DNA of 61,606 nt, from positions 10,562-72,167 of the forward strand of contig DKFD01000007.1 of assembly GCA_002452735.1 (NCBI GenBank), given 5' to 3'. How positions within the stretch are numbered: position 1 is the first letter of the stretch; each line of letters opens with the position of its first letter. Below the pieces are notes generated by a model. That model did not search any database, was not told the origin of the DNA, and was given only the letters and a program-made list of their open reading frames with translations. Below, piece by piece: positions 24,117-32,329 of this stretch. The DNA comes from Patescibacteria group bacterium UBA6805. GTDB lineage: Bacteria; Patescibacteriota; Minisyncoccia; Minisyncoccales; Minisyncoccaceae. The translations under genes and the position numbers were made by a program.

Positions 24117-24647
24117 ATGCCATATAATATCTTTATTGTGGCCGCATTAAATAAAATCAAAATTTCTTTTACTGTTTTAACGGGAATTTTTTACGCTTCC
24201 GTTGCCCGGGCCGTTTGTCCGGTTTGCATTGCCGGAGTGACGGCTGGAGTCGGACTGACCAGATGGCTGAAAATAGACGACACCATTACCGGTCTTTGGA
24301 TTGGCGGACTAACCGTTGCCTTAATTATCTGGACCATAGACCAGCTTAATAAAAGAAGCATCTCGTTCTCGGGACGAAATTTCTTGATTGTGGCCGCTTA
24401 TTACTCTCTGGTCATCTGGCCACTGAGGTCAATTGAAGTTATCGGGCACCAATACAATAAAATTTGGGGGATAGATAAACTGATTCTTACTATTTTTATC
24501 GGCAGTATTGTTTTTTATTTGTTTGAAAGATGGTATCGCCTGTCAAGAGAAAAAAGGGGCAAGTCCCTTTTCCGCTATCAAAAAATAGTCTGGCCTTTGA
24601 TTCCTTTGACGATTCTTTCTGTGATTTTTTATTTCCTAACCAGATAA
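24117..24647 (+). CDS. CPxC membrane protein (paralogue 1)
   Basis: This 176-residue protein has an N-terminal signal/anchor ending near 'RAVCPVCIAGVTAGVGLTRW' (the CPVC starts at about residue 34), then 'DDTITGLWIGGLTVALIIW' and two or three further helices, ending 'PLIPLTILSVIFYFLTR'. It is a clear paralogue of the protein at 35932-36459 in the thiol/arsenic operon: same CPxC-xxxVxAGVGLxRWLxIDD block and same C-terminal end. The CxxC just after the membrane entry suggests thiol redox or metal binding outside the cytoplasm. Here the gene stands alone, divergent from the sigma operon and ending 1 base before the convergent typA end. Confidence 0.65.
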   Translation: MPYNIFIVAALNKIKISFTVLTGIFYASVARAVCPVCIAGVTAGVGLTRWLKIDDTITGLWIGGLTVALIIWTIDQLNKRSISFSGRNFLIVAAYYSLVIWPLRSIEVIGHQYNKIWGIDKLILTIFIGSIVFYLFERWYRLSREKRGKSLFRYQKIVWPLIPLTILSVIFYFLTR

Positions 24648-26444
24648 TCACTTGCTCTGCTTTCTTTTCTGTTTCGTTCTTTCTATCTCGCTCAAATACT
24701 GCTTCCTTAATCTTACGCTGTTCGGCGTTATTTCCAGATATTCGTCTTCATTCATTATGCTCAATCCTCTTTCCAGCGTAACTGGCAAAGGAGGAGTCAA
24801 TTTTATTGCCTCATCAGAACCCGATGCCCTCATATTGGACAGTTCTTTTCCTTTGGTGGGATTGACGTTCAAATCGTTCCCCTTGGAAACATTGCCTATG
24901 ACCATGCCCTCGTAAACATCGTCGGCGTGGCCTATGTACAAATCTCCTCTTTCCTGCAAGTTCCAAAGAGAAAATCCCGAGGTCTTTCCCGTCACCATGG
25001 AAACCATTGAGCCGACAGACCTTTTCTCTATTTCTCCCACGTAGGGCCTGAATCCGATTACCCGGGTGGCCAAAATGCCCTCGCCGCGGGTATCAATAAC
25101 AAAATCGGGCTTGTATCCCAGCAATCCCCTTGTCGGCGCTTCAAAAACCAGCCTGACGTGTCCTTGTTCCGGCCTCATTTCGGTCATTATGCCCTTTCTT
25201 TTGGAAAGCTTTTCAATGACTATGCCCGACATGTCTTCGGGGACATCGATAATCACTTCTTCAAACGGCTCCAGTTTTTTTCCGTTTTCCTCCTTGATAA
25301 TCACCTGGGGCTGGGAAACCTGCAGTTCGTAGCCCTCCCTCCTCATATTTTCCAAAAGTACGGCTACGTGCAATTCCCCTCTTCCATAAACCTTGTAATG
25401 GTCTGTTGAAGAAAAATCAATCTTCAAGCCGACATTGATTTCCAGTTCCTTTTTAATCCTTTCTTTGAGCTGGCTGTTGGTTACGAACTTGCCGTCTCTT
25501 CCGGAAAAGGGAGAATTATTAACCAGAAAGTTCAAGGAAATGGTCGGCTCATCTATCTCAATGACAGGAAGAGGCTCCTGCTCGGGGTTAGCGCAGATTG
25601 TTTCTCCGATAAATATGTCGGATATTCCGGCAACCATGACTACGTCTCCGGCGCCGGCTTCTTCGGTCTCTCTTTTGTCCAGTCCGTAAAAAGTGAAAAT
25701 CTTGATTACCTTTGCTTTTCTGATTTCGTCCTTGACTCCTTTGACATAAACCTCGTCTCCTTTCTTGATTTTTCCTTCATATATCCGGCACACAGCCAGC
25801 CGGCCCAGGAAATTATCGTAAGCAAGATTAAAGGGCTGGGCTCTCAAGGGCTTGTTCGTTAATTCTTCCGAAGACGCTGGGGGAATTTTCTCCAGAATCA
25901 AATCCAGTAAAGGGGTCAGGTCTTTTGACCCGTCTCCCAGTTTTCTTTTGGCCACGCCGTCACGGCCGCTGGCGTAAACGACGCTGAAATCAAGCTGTTC
26001 GTCGTCGGCGCCCAAGTCAAGAAACAATTCAAAAACCATATCCTTCGCTTCTTCGGGCCTGGCCGCGGGCTTGTCTATTTTATTAATCACCACAATTGGC
26101 TTTAATCCCAACTCCAAAGATTTCTTTAAAACGAACTTTGTTTGGGGCATGGGGCCTTCTTGGGCGTCAACCACCAGAAGCACGGAATCGATTGAACGCA
26201 GAACCCGCTCCACCTCGGAGCTGAAATCAGCGTGGCCCGGAGTGTCCACGATATTGATTTTCGTGTCCCTGTAAAAGACAGAAGCGTTCTTGGAATAAAT
26301 GGTAATGCCTCTTTCTTTTTCCAGTTCGTTTGTGTCCATCGTAAAACCCTCTTCAGCCATTCCTGTTTGCTTCATTAAAGCGTCGGTTAAGGCGGTCTTG
26401 CCGTGGTCTACGTGGGCGATGATGGCGATGTTTCTCACTTCCAT
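24648..26444 (-). CDS. typA: Translational GTPase TypA/BipA
   Basis: 598 residues, full length for the family. GTPase motifs: G1 'AHVDHGKT', the TypA-typical 'MDTNELEKERGITI' switch I, G3 'DTPGHADF', G4 'NKIDKPAARPEEA'. Then domain 2, EF-G-like domains III and V, and the TypA-specific C-terminal domain ('RASGSDEAIKLTPPLPVTLE', 'DEYLEITPNSVRLRKQ'). TypA binds the ribosome and aids assembly or translation under stress such as cold. It has its own promoter, and a hairpin lies directly before the start. Confidence 0.97.
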   Translation of the reverse strand: MEVRNIAIIAHVDHGKTALTDALMKQTGMAEEGFTMDTNELEKERGITIYSKNASVFYRDTKINIVDTPGHADFSSEVERVLRSIDSVLLVVDAQEGPMPQTKFVLKKSLELGLKPIVVINKIDKPAARPEEAKDMVFELFLDLGADDEQLDFSVVYASGRDGVAKRKLGDGSKDLTPLLDLILEKIPPASSEELTNKPLRAQPFNLAYDNFLGRLAVCRIYEGKIKKGDEVYVKGVKDEIRKAKVIKIFTFYGLDKRETEEAGAGDVVMVAGISDIFIGETICANPEQEPLPVIEIDEPTISLNFLVNNSPFSGRDGKFVTNSQLKERIKKELEINVGLKIDFSSTDHYKVYGRGELHVAVLLENMRREGYELQVSQPQVIIKEENGKKLEPFEEVIIDVPEDMSGIVIEKLSKRKGIMTEMRPEQGHVRLVFEAPTRGLLGYKPDFVIDTRGEGILATRVIGFRPYVGEIEKRSVGSMVSMVTGKTSGFSLWNLQERGDLYIGHADDVYEGMVIGNVSKGNDLNVNPTKGKELSNMRASGSDEAIKLTPPLPVTLERGLSIMNEDEYLEITPNSVRLRKQYLSEIERTKQKRKQSK

Positions 26445-26447
26445 GAT

Positions 26448-26472
26448 TTAAAAAATCCTGCCCAGAAGGCAG
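26448..26472 (-). promoter_or_regulatory. Hairpin with T-run just before the typA start
   Basis: CTGCC/GGCAG stem (26458-26472), then AGGATTTTTT on the minus strand, ending about 4 bases before the ATG at 26444. It could terminate transcripts from the helicase gene, or attenuate typA. The only Shine-Dalgarno-like AGGA overlaps the base of the stem. Confidence 0.5.
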
Positions 26473-26495
26473 AAAGCTTCTTTCAATGTATATGA

Positions 26496-26524
26496 AACAT
26501 ACAATAAAAAAATAGATTTGTCAA
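26496..26524 (-). promoter_or_regulatory. Promoter of typA
   Basis: TTGACA (26519-26524), 17 bases, TATGTT (26496-26501) on the minus strand, between the helicase stop and typA. Confidence 0.6.
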
Positions 26525-26535
26525 AAATATTCCCG

Positions 26536-27714
26536 CTAAACAAAGGTAATCGCCTCCCCTCTTTTCCTTCCCCTGCCCGTTCTGCCTATTCTGTGAACGT
26601 AATCGTCATAGGTGGCCGGAAGGTCGTAATTGATAACGTGGCTGATGTTGTCGATATCCAAACCCCTGGCCGCCACGTCGGTAGCCACCAGTATTCTTCC
26701 CTGGCCTCCTTTAAAAAAGTCGATGGCCTTTTTTCTTTTGACCTGGGTTTTGTCGCCGTGAATCGATTCCGCCCTGAATCCTTTCCGGATCAAATCTTTG
26801 GACAGTTTTTCCACCCCGTGCTTTGTTCTTCCGAAAATGAGAGTTTTATTGAAATCTTTTCTATTAAGCATTTCGCACAAAGTTTCCAGTTTTTTGCCTC
26901 CCTCGCCCGCCCTTACTATGTCTTGGTTGACGTTAGCCGAAGCTTCCCTGGTTTTTACGGAAATTTTAACGGGTTCTTTCAAAAATTTTCTGGCCAAAGA
27001 TTCTATTTCATTGGGGATAGTCGCTGAAAAAAGCAAAATCTGTTTCTGAACGGGCATCTGCTCCATTAAATATTTCATGTCGTCGATAAAGCCCATGTCA
27101 AGCATTCTGTCCGCCTCGTCCAAAACAACCGTTTTGAAGCGGGACATATTCAATGCTTTTCTCTGAACCATATCTTTAATTCTGCCTGGCGTACCAATGA
27201 CGAAATCATTGTTTCTTTTTAAGCTGTGGAACTGAGCGCCGACGCTCGTTCCGCCGATGCAGACAACTGAATACAGATTCAAGCCGACGGAAAAATCTCT
27301 GAACTCTTTTTCAATCTGAAGAGCCAGCTCCCTGGTGGGAACAATGATTATGGTCTTGTTTTCCCTGCTTAAAATGGATTTGTTGATTGCGGGAATCAAA
27401 AAGGCCGCTGTTTTTCCCGTACCGGTATTGGCCACTCCGACCACGTCTTTTCCTTCCAAAATCAAAGGTATGATTTTGTCCTGAATCGGAGTCGGGTCTT
27501 GATATCCCTTGCGCGCGATGTTGTTTTTCATCCTGGCTTCTATCTTAAAATCAGCGAATTGGTGGATGGGCCGGTAAGCGATTTCTTCTTCGTCAAGAGT
27601 GCTTTTCTGGACAAACCTGGAAACATCTATTTTCTTAGCCGAAAAAACGTTTTTCCTTCTGGGAAAGCTTTTCTTTTTAAAAGTTTTGAATTTGTTGAAT
27701 CTTCTGTTTTGCAT
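26536..27714 (-). CDS. DEAD-box RNA helicase
   Basis: This 392-residue protein has an Arg/Lys-rich N-terminal tail (~1-40), a Q motif 'PTPIQDKIIPLIL', motif I 'ANTGTGKT', Ia 'PTRELA', II 'VLDEADRMLD', III 'SATI', IV 'LIFGRTKHG', V 'ATDVAARGLDI', VI 'HRIGRTGRG'. It ends straight after motif VI with no C-terminal extension. This is the RhlE/CsdA type, which unwinds RNA during ribosome assembly and cold growth. The start at 27714 has no Shine-Dalgarno; it sits 12 bases after a terminator-like hairpin in a promoter-driven leader, pointing to control by attenuation. Confidence 0.95.
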   Translation of the reverse strand: MQNRRFNKFKTFKKKSFPRRKNVFSAKKIDVSRFVQKSTLDEEEIAYRPIHQFADFKIEARMKNNIARKGYQDPTPIQDKIIPLILEGKDVVGVANTGTGKTAAFLIPAINKSILSRENKTIIIVPTRELALQIEKEFRDFSVGLNLYSVVCIGGTSVGAQFHSLKRNNDFVIGTPGRIKDMVQRKALNMSRFKTVVLDEADRMLDMGFIDDMKYLMEQMPVQKQILLFSATIPNEIESLARKFLKEPVKISVKTREASANVNQDIVRAGEGGKKLETLCEMLNRKDFNKTLIFGRTKHGVEKLSKDLIRKGFRAESIHGDKTQVKRKKAIDFFKGGQGRILVATDVAARGLDIDNISHVINYDLPATYDDYVHRIGRTGRGRKRGEAITFV

Positions 27715-27785
27715 GTTTTTTAATAAAAAAAGCGGGGTCCCTTAATACAGAGACTCCGCCCTTCGCGTCTCAATATCTTTTGTAC
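27715..27785 (-). promoter_or_regulatory. Attenuator-like leader of the helicase gene
   Basis: The ~70-base leader contains a terminator: GCGG-A-GTCTC / GGGAC-C-CCGC (27732-27759, one A-C mismatch) followed by TTTTTTTATT. Upstream, GAGAC (27767-27771 on plus coordinates) is complementary to the GTCTC of the terminator's 5' arm, so a competing antiterminator hairpin can form. Two mutually exclusive folds before a start codon are the hallmark of attenuation; the signal is unknown and might be the helicase itself. Confidence 0.55.
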
Positions 27786-27791
27786 GCTATG

Positions 27792-27820
27792 ACTATATTA
27801 TATTTCCTAAAAATTGTCAA
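27792..27820 (-). promoter_or_regulatory. Strong promoter of the DEAD-box helicase gene
   Basis: TTGACA (27815-27820), exactly 17 bases, TATAGT (27792-27797) on the minus strand. Confidence 0.75.
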
Positions 27821-27845
27821 TAGCAAGCTCTTGTTTTTTCATTAG

Positions 27846-27865
27846 AAAAAAGGACGAGTCGTCCT
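27846..27865 (-). terminator. Terminator of the excisionase-type HTH gene
   Basis: A 7-bp inverted repeat AGGACGA/TCGTCCT (27851-27865) is followed on the minus strand by TTTTTCTAATG. It begins about 10 bases after the HTH gene's stop. Confidence 0.7.
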
Positions 27866-27874
27866 CTTTAAAAA

Positions 27875-28702
27875 TTACAGGGTGGGAATTCCTCTTATGC
27901 TCTCAAAGGTTACTGCATCGGCCCGCCCTTGTTTTGTCAGAAAAGCTCTTAAGCTTTCCTGCTCTATACGGTTGCCCCCGTCAGTCATTTCAACCACTTT
28001 ATTCTTGATCCATTTTTGAACAGTATCTGCCTGCACCCCCAGAGCCGCGGCAACGTCATTGATTGCACAGCCACCGTTTCTTGCCTTGATGGTGACAGTC
28101 CTTGTTTTTGTGTCCGATTGAGGGCTGGCAACGGGCAGGGGCGCGCTGTCCTTTTCCTTTTGTGTTTCGTCTCCGAAAGAAGTTTGCTTCTCCCCGGAAT
28201 AATCTTTTGGGGAATCTCGGGCGAAACCCGGAACAGGACCATTGCCTCCGTTTTTGGGGGGACCGGGACATTGCAGAAGCTTTGGAATCCTCTCAAGCTC
28301 TTTCGGATCAATCAGCCATCCTCTCCCGCGCCTTTTCGCCGACAAAACACCCGAATCAATCAATTTGACGATATCCTCCATGGAAACCTTCGCTTTTTCC
28401 GCGACCTGTTTCCCGGGAAGCCAGCCGTCCGTCTGTTTAATTTTCCCTTTTTCGGGAAGCTCCTTCTTTTCTTTTTCCTTTTCGGGAAACGCCCCTAAAA
28501 GCGAATTCGCGATTTCCCTGGCCAAGACCAAATGGTCTTTAATGTCTTTTAGGTTGACCACGTATCCCTTGCCGGGAATCTTCGCCGCCGACTGGGATAA
28601 ACCGATAACCAGGAGTTCTATGTCGCAACCGGTAGCCTCTTGGATATCCTTTACGGACATCCATTTGTTCAAGTTTCCTTCAAGCAGTCTCACGATAACC
28701 AT
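27875..28702 (-). CDS. Multi-HTH (excisionase/MerR-like) DNA-binding protein
   Basis: This 275-residue protein has two or three small winged-helix units. An N-terminal one starts at 'WMSVKDIQEATGCDIELLVIG', a central one has 'LPGKQVAEKAKVSMEDIVKLI' then 'KRRGRGWLIDPKELERI', and a C-terminal one has 'INDVAAALGVQADTVQKWIK' then 'GGNRIEQESLRAFL'. A Gly/Pro-rich linker (~145-205) separates the last two. Excisionase-like HTH repeats serve as recombination directionality factors or nucleoid proteins. Met15 (28660) is an alternative start with GAAGGA upstream. A palindrome beside its promoter suggests autoregulation. No integrase is present. Confidence 0.6.
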   Translation of the reverse strand: MVIVRLLEGNLNKWMSVKDIQEATGCDIELLVIGLSQSAAKIPGKGYVVNLKDIKDHLVLAREIANSLLGAFPEKEKEKKELPEKGKIKQTDGWLPGKQVAEKAKVSMEDIVKLIDSGVLSAKRRGRGWLIDPKELERIPKLLQCPGPPKNGGNGPVPGFARDSPKDYSGEKQTSFGDETQKEKDSAPLPVASPQSDTKTRTVTIKARNGGCAINDVAAALGVQADTVQKWIKNKVVEMTDGGNRIEQESLRAFLTKQGRADAVTFESIRGIPTL

Positions 28703-28737
28703 CCCTGTTTTAGATTTAAAATTGCTGATTTGGTCAT

Positions 28738-28753
28738 AATCGCCTTGGCGATT
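28738..28753. promoter_or_regulatory. Palindromic operator candidate
   Basis: AATCGCC-TT-GGCGATT, perfect 7-base arms, lies 8 bases downstream of the -10 of the HTH gene's promoter, at or just past the transcription start. Possible autoregulatory site, or a short leader hairpin. Confidence 0.5.
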
Positions 28754-28760
28754 TACTTAA

Positions 28761-28789
28761 AATATAGAACATTAAGTGACGCCTGTCAA
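28761..28789 (-). promoter_or_regulatory. Promoter of the HTH gene
   Basis: TTGACA (28784-28789), 17 bases, TATATT (28761-28766) on the minus strand. Confidence 0.75.
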
Positions 28790-28893
28790 TCAAATTGTTT
28801 TTTCGATAAAAAGGATGGTGATGCCTTCCTTACGCAAACAAAAAACGCTACTCGGGCAAACGCAAAAAATGTTTTTGTAAATCGTCTCGCCAT

Positions 28894-31575
28894 TTAATGT
28901 CCGGATAGCGAAAGTTTTCTGATAAATATTTTCTTTTTAAAAAATTCTATCAATAAAATTTCTATCAAACTGATGCTGAAAATTGTCAGCCATTCGATTA
29001 ATCCCAACGGCTGGGTGGCTAAAAATCCCTGCAATGGCGGAAAATAAATCGCGGCGACCAGCAAAAGAAAGGAAATCGCCACCCCCCCGACCAAATAACG
29101 ATTAGAAAATATGTCTCTTCTGAAAATTGTTTGTTTAAACGACCTGACGCTAAAAGCAAAAATCAGCGAATCCAAACACATCAAAGCGAATACTATCGTC
29201 CGCGTTTTATCCAAGTCTCCCGTTGTCTTCCAAAAGACAAAGAACGTGAGAAACGCCGCTAAGCCGGTAATGAAAAATACGGCTGTCATCCACCTCTTCA
29301 TCGGGTTGTCGAATATCGGCTCTTTCGGATCTCTCGGCTTTTCTTCCATAACCCCCTTTGTTTCCTGCTCGGTTGTAAGGGCTATGTCGGGAAAGCCGTC
29401 CTCAACGATATTTATCCAAAGAATCTGAGCGGGAATCAACGGCAACGGCAGCCCCATCGCCATGCTTGATAAAAATAAGAATAGCTCTGAAAAATCATCC
29501 GCCACCAAATACACAAAGACCTTGCGAATATTTTGAAAAATCACCCTGCCCTGCTCAATGGCTTTTAATATAGTTTTAAAGTTGTCATCCAGCAGCACCA
29601 AATCAGCGACTTCTTTCGCAACGTCAGTTCCCGAGCCGACCGCTACCCCGATGTCGGCTGATTTTAAAGCGGGCGCATCATTGACCCCGTCGCCGAGCAT
29701 CGCCACCACTTCTCCGTTGGACTGAAGAGCCCTGACAATCCGCAGCTTGTGTCGCGGCGAAACACGAGCGTAAATAGAAACCTGATTTGCCTTTTCTTTT
29801 AGTTCTTCGTCGCTTATAAGCTCCAGCTCCTCTCCTTCAAGAATATTCTCGTCTTCCACGGCAATGCCTATTTCTTCGGCAATGGTTTTAGCGGTCAGCT
29901 TGTGATCCCCGGTGACAATAACGGTACGGATACCGGCTTTTTTGGTGATTAAAATCGATTCTTTGGCATCTTGCCGGAGCGGATCTTTAAGGGCGATAAA
30001 ACCGACGAGGGAAAGGTCTTTTGCCAGCTCGGAAAGATTTTCGTGGTTTGTTTGATTATTATAATCCTTGCACGCGCAAGCAAGCACCCGCAATCCTTTT
30101 TGGGTGAGCGCTTCCAGTTTTTCTATCAAATTATCCGCTTGAGCCGTGCCCAATTTCCCTCTTCCGCCGTCAATATCCAAATCAACGGAACGTCCGATAA
30201 TCTCTTCCGGCGCCCCGATGACATAGAGAATATTTTGTTCCTCGTTTTTACGATGAAGCGTAGCGGCAAACTTGTATTCGGATTCAAAACTGACCCTGTC
30301 AAGCACCGGATATTGCTTTTCAAGCTCCTGTTTGTTTAAACCGGCCTGTATTCCTGCCAAAAGCAGGGCCTTTTCAGTGGGGCTCCCCCGCACGACCCAG
30401 TTCTCCAGCCCTGCCTCTGGATTTTCTATAAAACCCTCATTGGCCAATGTGGCGATTTTCAGCGCCAACATGTGCGATTCCATGTCGTTGAAATTTTTGT
30501 CCTTCGCCGCATTGATATCTCTGCCCAGCAACTCCTTTGTGCTTGTTAAAATACGACTCACCTGCATTTTGCCTTCGGTAAGAGTACCTGTTTTATCCGT
30601 ACAGATGACGGTAACGCTTCCCAAGGTTTCCGTGGCCGCAAGCTTTCTTACAAGTCCGCCCGCATTGAAAATACGCCTCATTCCCAAAACCAATATGACG
30701 GTTATCGCCGGGAGCAAACCTTCCGGTATCGCCGAAACCGCAAGGGCAAGCGAAGCAATAAAAATATCAACGAAGTTCTTTTCGGTAAAATAGCCCTCAA
30801 TGAGAATAATGACTATAATGGAGAGAATAAAAAAACCGAGCCATCTTGAAAGGCTTACTATTTTCTTTTGGAGGGGAGTTTTACGTTCTTTGGCTTCCTT
30901 GAGGAGCGATACCACTTCGCCAACTTGAGTTTTGGCGCCGACGGTAACAACAATCATTGTCGCCCGCCCTTCTTCTACAATCGTTCCCATAAAAACCATG
31001 TTCGTTCTTTTGGAAAGCGATGCGGATTCGGGCAGAGAGCCGCCGCTTTCCTTTTCAACGGCCAAGAATTCTCCCGTGAGGCTGGCTTCGTTCACTTTTA
31101 ATCCTTTTGATTCAATAATGCGGCCGTCAGCCGGTACTTTATCGCCCGATTTTAATATCACGATGTCTCCCGCAACCAATTCCTCGCTATCTATTTCTTT
31201 TTCATGGCCGTCCCGTAAAACCTTGGCTCTGATTTTTACCATTTTCTTCAGGGCCAAAAGCGAATGATTAGCCTTGTTTTCCTGATAAAAACCGACGGTG
31301 GTGTTGATAAGCAACACAAAAACAATAAAAATTGTATCGGAATAATGCTTCAATAAAAAAGAAATGACCGTGGTCACCAACAGAATGGCCATCAAGGGGC
31401 TGTTGAATTGATCGAAAAAGAGCCGTATCTTGGAATATGCTTTTTCCTGCGGCAAAACATTGCGGCCGGAACTTTTCAGTTTTCGAGCCGCCTCTGAATC
31501 GGTTAATCCTTTTTTGTTGCTTTTTGTCCCGGAAAAAACCTCTGAAAGCGGCATCGCGTGCCAATTCTTTTGCAT
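28894..31575 (-). CDS. P-type cation-transporting ATPase (P2-like)
   Basis: This 893-residue P-type ATPase has an N-terminal cation-ATPase domain, an actuator loop 'LTGEFLAVEKE' (TGEF where TGES is usual), M4 'AIPEGLLPAI', the phosphorylated 'DKTGTLT', an N-domain, 'TGDHKLTA', hinge 'MLGDGVNDAPALKSADIGVA', M5-M6 with 'LWINIVEDGFPD', and four C-terminal helices. The layout is that of SERCA/PMR1-type Ca2+ pumps, but M6 has N-x-x-E-D where Ca2+ pumps have N-x-x-T-D. It probably exports Ca2+ or another divalent ion. The start codon sits exactly at the predicted transcription start, so the mRNA may be leaderless. Confidence 0.93.
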   Translation of the reverse strand: MQKNWHAMPLSEVFSGTKSNKKGLTDSEAARKLKSSGRNVLPQEKAYSKIRLFFDQFNSPLMAILLVTTVISFLLKHYSDTIFIVFVLLINTTVGFYQENKANHSLLALKKMVKIRAKVLRDGHEKEIDSEELVAGDIVILKSGDKVPADGRIIESKGLKVNEASLTGEFLAVEKESGGSLPESASLSKRTNMVFMGTIVEEGRATMIVVTVGAKTQVGEVVSLLKEAKERKTPLQKKIVSLSRWLGFFILSIIVIILIEGYFTEKNFVDIFIASLALAVSAIPEGLLPAITVILVLGMRRIFNAGGLVRKLAATETLGSVTVICTDKTGTLTEGKMQVSRILTSTKELLGRDINAAKDKNFNDMESHMLALKIATLANEGFIENPEAGLENWVVRGSPTEKALLLAGIQAGLNKQELEKQYPVLDRVSFESEYKFAATLHRKNEEQNILYVIGAPEEIIGRSVDLDIDGGRGKLGTAQADNLIEKLEALTQKGLRVLACACKDYNNQTNHENLSELAKDLSLVGFIALKDPLRQDAKESILITKKAGIRTVIVTGDHKLTAKTIAEEIGIAVEDENILEGEELELISDEELKEKANQVSIYARVSPRHKLRIVRALQSNGEVVAMLGDGVNDAPALKSADIGVAVGSGTDVAKEVADLVLLDDNFKTILKAIEQGRVIFQNIRKVFVYLVADDFSELFLFLSSMAMGLPLPLIPAQILWINIVEDGFPDIALTTEQETKGVMEEKPRDPKEPIFDNPMKRWMTAVFFITGLAAFLTFFVFWKTTGDLDKTRTIVFALMCLDSLIFAFSVRSFKQTIFRRDIFSNRYLVGGVAISFLLLVAAIYFPPLQGFLATQPLGLIEWLTIFSISLIEILLIEFFKKKIFIRKLSLSGH

Positions 31576-31581
31576 ATGTTC

Positions 31582-31610
31582 ATTTTACTAAAAAACCCGC
31601 TCCTTGACAA
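31582..31610 (-). promoter_or_regulatory. Promoter of the P-type ATPase, leaderless layout
   Basis: TTGTCA (31605-31610), 17 bases, TAAAAT (31582-31587), then six bases to the ATG at 31575, on the minus strand. Confidence 0.65.
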
Positions 31611-31675
31611 CCTTCTTAATTCCGAAAATCAACGAAATCATAATAATTAAGAATCGGGACGCGTAAGCAAAAATA

Positions 31676-31700
31676 AAAACCGCCCCCAAGGACGGCTTTT
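31676..31700 (-). terminator. Terminator after the Gln-rich secreted protein gene
   Basis: CCGTCC/GGGCGG stem with an A/T extension (one bulged G), then TTTTTATTTTTG on the minus strand, just past the stop at 31706. Confidence 0.7.
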
Positions 31701-31705
31701 GAGAA

Positions 31706-32257
31706 TTATTCGCTGAATAATTTCACCAACCAGCCGAACAAGCTGAACTTGCTGTCTTCGGCCTTGACAAAAGCTTCTATTTTTACCTGCTCCTGCGTCA
31801 GCATCTGGATTTGAGCTTGAAGCTCTGTTTTGTCCGCCTCACTCTCAGCGCCTTCCAGCAACGCGTTCAATTTCTCCAGCCTGTTTGTGGTTTGGGCCAT
31901 TTCGCTTCTCAGCGCTCCCAGATTCTTATAGTCCGAGCCAACAAGGAACGTTTTAACCCTGCTTCTCGTCTGAACCCGTTCCATTGCCTGGACCGTCACC
32001 TCCGCGGATTGGTTCTGTTGCTGAGCGATTGTTCTCACCTGCTCTCCTATTCCTCCTTCCTTGTCAGCGACATTTAAAAGATTCTGGACGAAATTTGCCA
32101 CGGCACTGCGGTGTTCTTCGGCATTAATTTGCTTTTGCTGCTGGTTCTGATTGCCTGCTCCAGCATTGCCATTGCTGTTTCCGTTTGCGGCATAGGCGTT
32201 GACTGCGAAAGCGAAAATAATCGTCAAGACGCTCAATGCTAAAATTTTGTTTTTCAT
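31706..32257 (-). CDS. Secreted Asn/Gln-rich coiled-coil protein
   Basis: This 183-residue protein has a clear signal peptide (residues 1-23, 'AVNAYA' before the likely cut), a Gly/Asn/Gln-rich stretch ('GNSNGNAGAGNQNQQQKQ'), then long amphipathic helices with Leu/Val heptads (~45-165) and an amphipathic end 'KFSLFGWLVKLFSE'. No enzyme motif. Similar secreted helical proteins recur in CPR genomes without assigned function. It is a single-gene unit with promoter and terminator. Confidence 0.65.
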   Translation of the reverse strand: MKNKILALSVLTIIFAFAVNAYAANGNSNGNAGAGNQNQQQKQINAEEHRSAVANFVQNLLNVADKEGGIGEQVRTIAQQQNQSAEVTVQAMERVQTRSRVKTFLVGSDYKNLGALRSEMAQTTNRLEKLNALLEGAESEADKTELQAQIQMLTQEQVKIEAFVKAEDSKFSLFGWLVKLFSE

Positions 32258-32275
32258 ATTTATGATAATTTAATT

Positions 32276-32304
32276 ATTATAACGACCTTGTTTTATTATA
32301 TCAA
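32276..32304 (-). promoter_or_regulatory. Promoter of the secreted coiled-coil protein
   Basis: TTGATA (32299-32304), 17 bases, perfect TATAAT (32276-32281) on the minus strand, placing the start about 12 bases before the ATG. Confidence 0.7.
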
Positions 32305-32329
32305 AAAACCGGCTACTCGACAATAAAAT

